DNA of 64,000 bases, taken from assembly GCA_963827335.1 (NCBI GenBank), contig CAWHAP010000015.1:248001-312000 (forward strand), read 5' to 3'. The stretch's first letter is position 1, and each line of letters opens with the position of its first letter. The notes beneath the pieces were generated by a model. The model worked only from the letters and a program-made list of their open reading frames with translations, was not told the DNA's origin and searched no databases. This stretch comes from DASQMT01 sp963827335. Its GTDB lineage: Bacteria; Actinomycetota; Thermoleophilia; Solirubrobacterales; Solirubrobacteraceae. Positions 59,462-64,000 of the stretch are shown here, piece after piece. Both the position numbers and the translations under genes were made by a program.

Positions 59462-60306
59462 GCGGCCGGCTCCGCGGAGGCTGCGAGCTGCGCATGCAGG
59501 GCACGCCACTCCTCGGGCGCGAGCTGCTCGGCGCGCGCGTCGGCCGGCCTGCCGAGCGCCTGCAGCGCGGCCCGGGCGCGGTCGCGGATCCCGGGGGCCG
59601 CCCCCGGCGCGAGCGAGAGCGATCGGGCGAGCGCCTTGCGCCGGTGCGCGAAGCCCTGCTGCACGAGCGCGCGCAGCGCCGGCTCGGGCGCCGGGCCCCG
59701 GCGGGTCAGGCCCACCAGCACGGAGTCCACGTTCGGCACGGGCAGGAAGACGGTACGCGACACGGGCCGCAGGACCTTCACGTCGCACGCGAGCTGGGCG
59801 AGCACGGAGGGCACGCCGTACGCGGACGAGCCGGCGCGCGCGGCGAAGCGCTCGCCGACCTCCTTCTGCACCATCGCGACCCACGTCGTCACGCCGGGCA
59901 GCTCGGTGACGGTGCGCAGGATCACGGTGGCGGCGACGCCGTAGGGCAGGTTCGCCACGACCTTGGCCGGGGCCGGGTCGAGTGCGGCGAGGTCGAGCTT
60001 GACCGCGTCGGCGAGATGGAGCGTCGCGTTCGGGTGCGGATCGAGCGCGTCGCGCAGCGCGGGCTCGAGCGAGCGGTCCAGCTCGACCACGTGGACGTGC
60101 GCCACGCGCGCGGCGAGGTGCTCGGACAGCACGCCCAGCCCGCCGCCGACCTCGAGCACGACGTCGTCCGGGGCGAGGTCTGCGGCACGGGCGATCACGT
60201 CGAGCAGGTTGGAGTCGATCAGGAAGTTCTGGCCCAGGTCGCGCTTCGGGCGGATGCCGAAGGCCTTCATCCGCCGGAGGCTGGGCTGGACCGGGAGCTC
60301 GCTCAC
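59458..60306 (-). CDS. rsmA: 16S rRNA dimethyladenosine transferase
   Basis: This 282-residue KsgA-type enzyme methylates two adenosines near the 16S 3' end. Motifs are KRDLGQNFLIDSNLLDVIAR, VLEVGGGLGVLSEHLAARV, VVANLPYGVAATVIL (the NLPY motif) and VFLPVPNVDSVLVGL. The GTG at 60306 overlaps the tatD stop. Its C-terminal end is the usual helical domain. Confidence 0.95.
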   Translation of the reverse strand: MSELPVQPSLRRMKAFGIRPKRDLGQNFLIDSNLLDVIARAADLAPDDVVLEVGGGLGVLSEHLAARVAHVHVVELDRSLEPALRDALDPHPNATLHLADAVKLDLAALDPAPAKVVANLPYGVAATVILRTVTELPGVTTWVAMVQKEVGERFAARAGSSAYGVPSVLAQLACDVKVLRPVSRTVFLPVPNVDSVLVGLTRRGPAPEPALRALVQQGFAHRRKALARSLSLAPGAAPGIRDRARAALQALGRPADARAEQLAPEEWRALHAQLAASAEPAA

Positions 60307-61052
60307 CAGCCGAACAGGCGCGCGGCGTTCGCGTCCACGGCGGCCTCGAGCTCCGTGTAGCCGATCCCGCGGCGCTCGGCGATGAACTCCGCGGTGTAGA
60401 CGACATAGGCGGACTGGTTGCGCTCCTTGCGGACGGGCTGCGGCGTCAGGTACGGCGCGTCGGTCTCCACGAGCATGCGCTCGAGCGGGGCCTGCTCGGC
60501 GGCGAAGGCGAGCTCGCGCGCCTTCGGGTAGGTCACGTTGCCGGCGAAGGAGATCCACCAGCCGTGGTCGAGGCACTCCTGCAGCCGATCGGGCATCGAG
60601 AAGCAGTGCAGGATCACGTCGAGGCCCTGCGCGTCGCGCGCGAGCGTGGCGATCGTGTCGTCCTCGGCGGCGCGCGTGTGGATCACGAGCGGCTTGCCGA
60701 GCTCGTGGGCGAGGCCGATGTGCGCGGCGAACGCGCGCTCCTGGTCGGCGCGCGGGGCGTAGTCGCGGAAGTCGTCGAGCCCCGTCTCCCCGATCGCCGC
60801 GCAGCGCGGGTGGCGCGCGAGCTCGCGCAGCTCGTCGGTGATCGCGTCCGTGTAGCCCGTCGCGTTGTTCGGGTGGTGGCCGACGGAGAACCAGACGCCG
60901 TCGTGGGTCTCGGCGGCAGCCTGCGCGCGGCGGCAGCTCGCGGCGTCGGTGCCGATGGTGAGGATGCGCCGGACGCCCACGGCCCGCGCGGCCTTCACGA
61001 TCTCGGCGTCGGTGCCCGGCGTCGAGTCCAGGTGGGTGTGGCTGTCGATCAC
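60303..61052 (-). CDS. tatD: TatD-family metal-dependent deoxyribonuclease
   Basis: This 249-residue TIM-barrel enzyme starts with GTG in VIDSHTHLDSTPGTDAEIV, where HTH ligates metal, then FSVGHHPNNA, AIGETGLDDFRDY, VIHTRAAEDDT, ILHCFSMP and MLVETDAPYLTP. The LVETDxP mark is clear. It overlaps metG by GTGA. It degrades DNA as a 3'-5' exonuclease in known members. Confidence 0.93.
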   Translation of the reverse strand: MIDSHTHLDSTPGTDAEIVKAARAVGVRRILTIGTDAASCRRAQAAAETHDGVWFSVGHHPNNATGYTDAITDELRELARHPRCAAIGETGLDDFRDYAPRADQERAFAAHIGLAHELGKPLVIHTRAAEDDTIATLARDAQGLDVILHCFSMPDRLQECLDHGWWISFAGNVTYPKARELAFAAEQAPLERMLVETDAPYLTPQPVRKERNQSAYVVYTAEFIAERRGIGYTELEAAVDANAARLFGW

Positions 61053-62566
61053 TGCGGCTTGGGGAAGAGCTGCGGCAGCTTCTCGACGGTGCGCCCGCCG
61101 GGCCGCGCGCCGAAGCCCGCCACCTCGAGCGAGAGGTCCTCCTCGCCGAGGGCGGCGAGCAGCTTGGCCGCGGTCTCGGGCATGTACGGGTGCAGCAGCA
61201 CCGTCACGGCGCGGATCCCCTCGGCGAGCGAGCGCAGCGTGGCGTCGAGGTCGGCGGCCCGCGCCTCGTCCTTGGCGAGCTGCCAGGGCGCGCGCTCCTC
61301 GACGTAGCGGTTGAGCCGCCGGACGCGCTGCCAGATACGCTCGAGCGCCTGGGTGATCTCGGCTCGGTCGAGCAGCTCGCACACCTCGGGCACGAGCCCG
61401 TCGAAGTCCGGCTGCAGCTCGGGATCGACCGCGACGTCGGGTACGACGCCGTCCCGGTAGCGCCCGATCATCGCCAGCGTGCGGCTGGCGAGGTTGCCGT
61501 AGTCGTTGGCCAGCTCGGACTCGTAGCGCTCGCCGAACGTGGTCGTGGAGACGCCGCCGTCGTGGCCGAACGAGACCTCGCGGAAGCAGTAGTAGCGGAG
61601 GGCGTCGGTCCCGAACCGGTCCATCACCTCGAACGGGTCCAGCACGTTGCCCAGCGACTTGGACATCTTCGACTCGGCGCCGCTCGCGTCGCGCATCAGC
61701 AGGTAGCCGTGGATCAGCTCGCGCTGCGGGAGCGGCAGCTCGGCCGCCATCAGCATCGCGGGCCAGAAGACGGCGTGGAACTTGAGGATGTCCTTACCCA
61801 GCACGTGGTAGTTCACGGGCCAGAAGCGGTCGGTCAGGTCCTCGCCGTCGCGGGCGAACCCGAGCGCCGTGTAGTAGTTCAGGAGCGCGTCGAACCAGAC
61901 GTAGAAGACGTGCGCGGGATCCCACGGGACCTCGACGCCCCACGTGATCTTCGCGCGGCTCAGGCTGATGTCCTGGAGCCCGCCGTTGATGAACGCGAGC
62001 GCCTCGTTGTACCGGGTCTTCGGCGCGACGAAGTCGGCCCGCTCGGCGTAGAGCTCCTTGAGCGGCTGCTCGAACGTCGAGAGCCGGAAGAACCAGTTCT
62101 CCTCGTGCTCGCGGTCGAGCGGGATGCGGTGGATCGGGCACGTGTTGCCCTCCGCGATCTCGTTCTCCGTCTTGAAGTCCGCGCACTTGGGGCAGTACCA
62201 GCCCTCGTACACGCCCTTGTACGTGTGGCCGTTGTCGTGGATCCGCTGCATGACCTCCTGGACCCGCTCCTTGTGCCGGGGGTCGGAGGTGCGGATGAAG
62301 AAGTCGTTGGACGCGTTGATGCGCGGGAGCAGGTCGAGGAAGCGCTGCGCGTTGCGGTCGGCGAGCTCCTTCGGGGTGATGCCCTCGGCCTCCGCGACCT
62401 TCGCGACCGGCTCGCCGTGCTCGTCCGTGCCGGTGAGGAAGAACACGTCCTCGCCGCGCTGGCGGTGATGGCGGGCAAGGATGTCCGCGCCGATCGTGGT
62501 GTAGGCATGGCCCAGGTGCGGCGCCGCGTTCACGTAGTAGATGGGCGTCGTGACGTAGAAGGCCAT
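61049..62566 (-). CDS. metG: Methionyl-tRNA synthetase
   Basis: This 505-residue class I synthetase has the HIGH-type motif in APHLGHAYTTIGADILA, a zinc knuckle (WYCPKCADF, CPIH), KMSKS in SKMSKSLGNVLDPFEV, and a helical anticodon-binding end. It lacks the C-terminal EMAP domain, which exists separately as csaA at 28407. It starts the operon metG-tatD-rsmA-ispE-DedA/PAP2. Confidence 0.96.
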   Translation of the reverse strand: MAFYVTTPIYYVNAAPHLGHAYTTIGADILARHHRQRGEDVFFLTGTDEHGEPVAKVAEAEGITPKELADRNAQRFLDLLPRINASNDFFIRTSDPRHKERVQEVMQRIHDNGHTYKGVYEGWYCPKCADFKTENEIAEGNTCPIHRIPLDREHEENWFFRLSTFEQPLKELYAERADFVAPKTRYNEALAFINGGLQDISLSRAKITWGVEVPWDPAHVFYVWFDALLNYYTALGFARDGEDLTDRFWPVNYHVLGKDILKFHAVFWPAMLMAAELPLPQRELIHGYLLMRDASGAESKMSKSLGNVLDPFEVMDRFGTDALRYYCFREVSFGHDGGVSTTTFGERYESELANDYGNLASRTLAMIGRYRDGVVPDVAVDPELQPDFDGLVPEVCELLDRAEITQALERIWQRVRRLNRYVEERAPWQLAKDEARAADLDATLRSLAEGIRAVTVLLHPYMPETAAKLLAALGEEDLSLEVAGFGARPGGRTVEKLPQLFPKPQ

Positions 62567-62581
62567 GTGCGGCGTCAGAGG

Positions 62582-63514
62582 CTAGATGATCGATTCCCCC
62601 AGGCCTCGCGGGCGGGCGTCGCGGCGGGCGCGGCGGCGGACGGCGACCGTGCCCGAGCCGGTCGCGCCGGCGAGCAGGAGGGCGAGGCCGGCGAACACGG
62701 GCCAGGGCGCGGGGCCCCGGCCGTCACCACGCCCAGCGCCGGGGCGCGGCACGGCAGGGCGCGGCGAGGCGCCTGGCTGCGGCGCGACGGGGCGCGGTGC
62801 GCTTGGGCGCGGTGCGACGGGACGCGGCGCGGGCGGGCGGAGTCGAACCGCCGGCCGCGGCGCGACGCGAGGCGCGCGGGGGCGGAGTCGAACCGCCGGC
62901 CGCGGGACGACGCGAGGCGTTCGCGGGCGGAGTCGAACCGCCGGCGGCGGCGCGATGCGAGGCGCCCGCGGGCGGAGTCGAGCCGCCGGCGGCGGCGTGC
63001 GGACGATCGTCACGGGCGGCCCGACCGGGTCGCCGGGGAGCAGCCGCGCAGGATCCTCGTACGCGAACGGATCGCCCTCGCGGCGTACGCCGAGGTGAAG
63101 GCCGCCGTGTCCGGGTGCGACGGTGCCGATCGCCGCCCCGGCGCGGACCGCCGTGCCCGCCCGGACGGTGACGGTGGCGAGCGGGAGATGGCTGACCCGG
63201 CGCCACCCGCAGCGCAGGCTCACGACCGATCCGCGGCCGGCGACCGGCCCGGCATGGACGACGGTGCCGCCGCACGCCGCCCGCACGGGGGTGCCGGGCG
63301 GCGCCGCGAGATCGATGCCGCGGTGCGCGCCCCTGGCGAACGGTGCCGCGCTGTCGTAGGAGAAGGGGCGCGCCAGATCGCCGGGGACCGGCCGCTGCCA
63401 TCGCTCGGCCTGCGCGGCGGAGGGGAGGGCCGCGAGCGCCAGGACCGCCGCCACGGGGAGGGCAGCGGCAGCGACGGTGAGAGCGGGCGGGGACGAGGTG
63501 GCGCGCACGCTCAC
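62582..63514 (-). CDS. Secreted M23-type peptidase-like protein with repeat tail
   Basis: This 310-residue exported protein starts with a signal helix (LTVAAAALPVAAVLALAAL), then an M23 domain with ARGAHRGIDLAAP, the H-x3-D zinc site, and GHGGLHLGVRREGD where the usual HxH appears as GLH. Activity is therefore uncertain. A tail of four 15-residue units of VRLRPRAPRV type follows, encoded by 45-bp tandem repeats. A final transmembrane helix ends it. It lies 15 bp after metG's start, on the same strand. Confidence 0.75.
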   Translation of the reverse strand: MSVRATSSPPALTVAAAALPVAAVLALAALPSAAQAERWQRPVPGDLARPFSYDSAAPFARGAHRGIDLAAPPGTPVRAACGGTVVHAGPVAGRGSVVSLRCGWRRVSHLPLATVTVRAGTAVRAGAAIGTVAPGHGGLHLGVRREGDPFAYEDPARLLPGDPVGPPVTIVRTPPPAARLRPRAPRIAPPPAVRLRPRTPRVVPRPAVRLRPRAPRVAPRPAVRLRPPAPRPVAPRPSAPRPVAPQPGASPRPAVPRPGAGRGDGRGPAPWPVFAGLALLLAGATGSGTVAVRRRARRDARPRGLGESII

Positions 63515-63600
63515 GAAGCTACGGGCGGGATGGCGCGGGCCGGCCCGGCGCGCGCGTGTTGGTGCGGAGTTGGTGCAGAGTCGTTGCAGTGCGCGCGGGT

Positions 63601-63838
63601 TCGAACACCCGCCATCGAGAGCGAGCGCGGAACGCGGCGGCGGGACGAACACCCGCACCGAAGGCGAGCGCGCGCGAAGCAGCAGGACGAACACCCGCAC
63701 CGAAAGCGAGCGCGCGCGAAGCAGCAGGACGAACACCCGCACCGAAAGCGAGCGCGCGCGAAGCAGCAGGACGAACACCCGCACCGAAAGCGAGCGCGCG
63801 CGAAGCAGCAGGACGAACACCCGCACCGAAAGCGAGCC
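63601..63838. repeat. 42-bp tandem minisatellite, about six copies
   Basis: Copies begin at 63601 (divergent), 63643, 63685, 63727, 63769 and 63811 (partial), exactly 42 bp apart, each beginning GGACGAACACCCGCACCG except the first. The unit is 14 codons, so every frame stays open across it. It lies upstream of the M23-like gene; coding is not proven. There are no unique spacers, so it is not a CRISPR array. Confidence 0.9.
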
Positions 63839-63884
63839 GCACGAAGCGGGGGCGCGACGGCCGCTCGAGGCCAGATCGGCACCC

Positions 63885-63992
63885 CCCAACGTCGTACCCG
63901 CGCAGCTTGCGCGGGGTCGTACGACGTTGGGGTCCTATAGCCCACCCAACGTCGTACGACGGTCGTCCGATCGCGTCCGTACAACGTTGGGG
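63885..63992. repeat. Palindromic repeat cluster with CCCAACGTCGTAC motif
   Basis: CCCAACGTCGTAC at 63885-63897 pairs with GTACGACGTTGGGG at 63919-63932, with an inner GC hairpin. A second copy at 63945-63960 faces a variant GTACAACGTTGGGG at 63979-63992. The four arms suggest a REP-like element or terminator family that extends past the edge. The gap 63515-64000 has no other gene I can support. Confidence 0.7.
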
Positions 63993-64000
63993 GGGACGCC

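Noticed and set aside
62830..62995. Repeated GGAGTCGAACC strings resembling tRNA T-arms
   Set aside because: They recur every 45 bp inside the repeat tail of the M23-like gene and no acceptor, D or anticodon arms can be folded.
63580..63620. GGGTTCGAACACCCGCC resembling a tRNA T-arm before the minisatellite
   Set aside because: No matching acceptor or anticodon stem nearby; it belongs to the first degenerate repeat copy.
63601..63838. Regularly spaced repeats as a possible CRISPR array
   Set aside because: The 42-bp units are contiguous with no unique spacers, and no cas genes are present.
61190..63940. 916-residue open frame antisense to metG and the M23-like gene
   Set aside because: Shadow of metG and of the tandem repeats; no domain and the true genes lie opposite.

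Overview
The window is a very GC-rich bacterial chromosome segment with dense, ATGA/GTGA-overlapping genes. It looks like an actinobacterium of the class Thermoleophilia (Solirubrobacter/Conexibacter/Patulibacter-like). This assignment is an inference from overall gene content, from csrA in an otherwise actinobacterial background, and from the many secreted Ala/Pro/Asp-rich low-complexity proteins. Housekeeping genes in the right half (metG-tatD-rsmA-ispE, mfd-PPIase-mazG-eno-divIC, glmU-prs, rplY-pth) show the segment is chromosomal.

Layout. 1-5.2 kb: a redox/envelope cluster (flavoprotein start, ferric-reductase-like membrane protein, ApbE flavin transferase) and a two-component system flanked by two related Asp-rich exported proteins. 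5.2-9.4 kb: acetyltransferase, GST-like and ArsR/SRPBCC genes, two exported ferritin-like proteins and a TatA. 9.4-10.7 kb: decayed gene remnants. 10.9-16.2 kb: a co-directional ArsR-regulated reactive-sulfur cassette (DUF2892, MMPL transporter, rhodanese, persulfide dioxygenase-rhodanese fusion, TauE exporter). It is followed by a broken transposase-like gene and the initiator tRNA, so it looks like an acquired island. 17.8-25 kb: DUF72, Ppx/GppA, a candidate structured RNA, a ThDP enzyme, a DsbA-like protein, an HxlR regulator with paired operators, Nudix and tRNA-Leu. 25.2-26.5 kb: a deletion scar joining truncated MFS and MarR genes. 26.5-35.3 kb: an ECF sigma factor fused to an anti-sigma-like membrane tail, csaA, an operon with a rhomboid lacking its catalytic residues, YbdK, a DUF2090 aldolase, csrA and small proteins. 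35.3-51.6 kb: housekeeping operons. 51.7-63.5 kb: tRNA-Gln, an S55-type protease, purine phosphorylase, globin, a PucR regulator, a DedA-PAP2 fusion and the rsmA cluster. 63.5-64 kb: a 42-bp minisatellite and a palindromic repeat cluster at the edge.

Caution on quality. Several genes carry single-base frameshifts, including glmU, which should be essential. Some apparent pseudogenes may therefore be sequence errors. The large truncations (9.4-10.7 kb, 25.2-26.5 kb) cannot be explained that way.

The leading candidates for something new are: the sulfur-detoxification island with a co-transcribed MMPL transporter; a roughly 190-nt structured RNA ending in a strong terminator at 20.0-20.2 kb; the sigma/anti-sigma single-chain protein; the paired 18-bp operators in front of an HxlR-SCP2 fusion; and the repeat cluster at the right edge.
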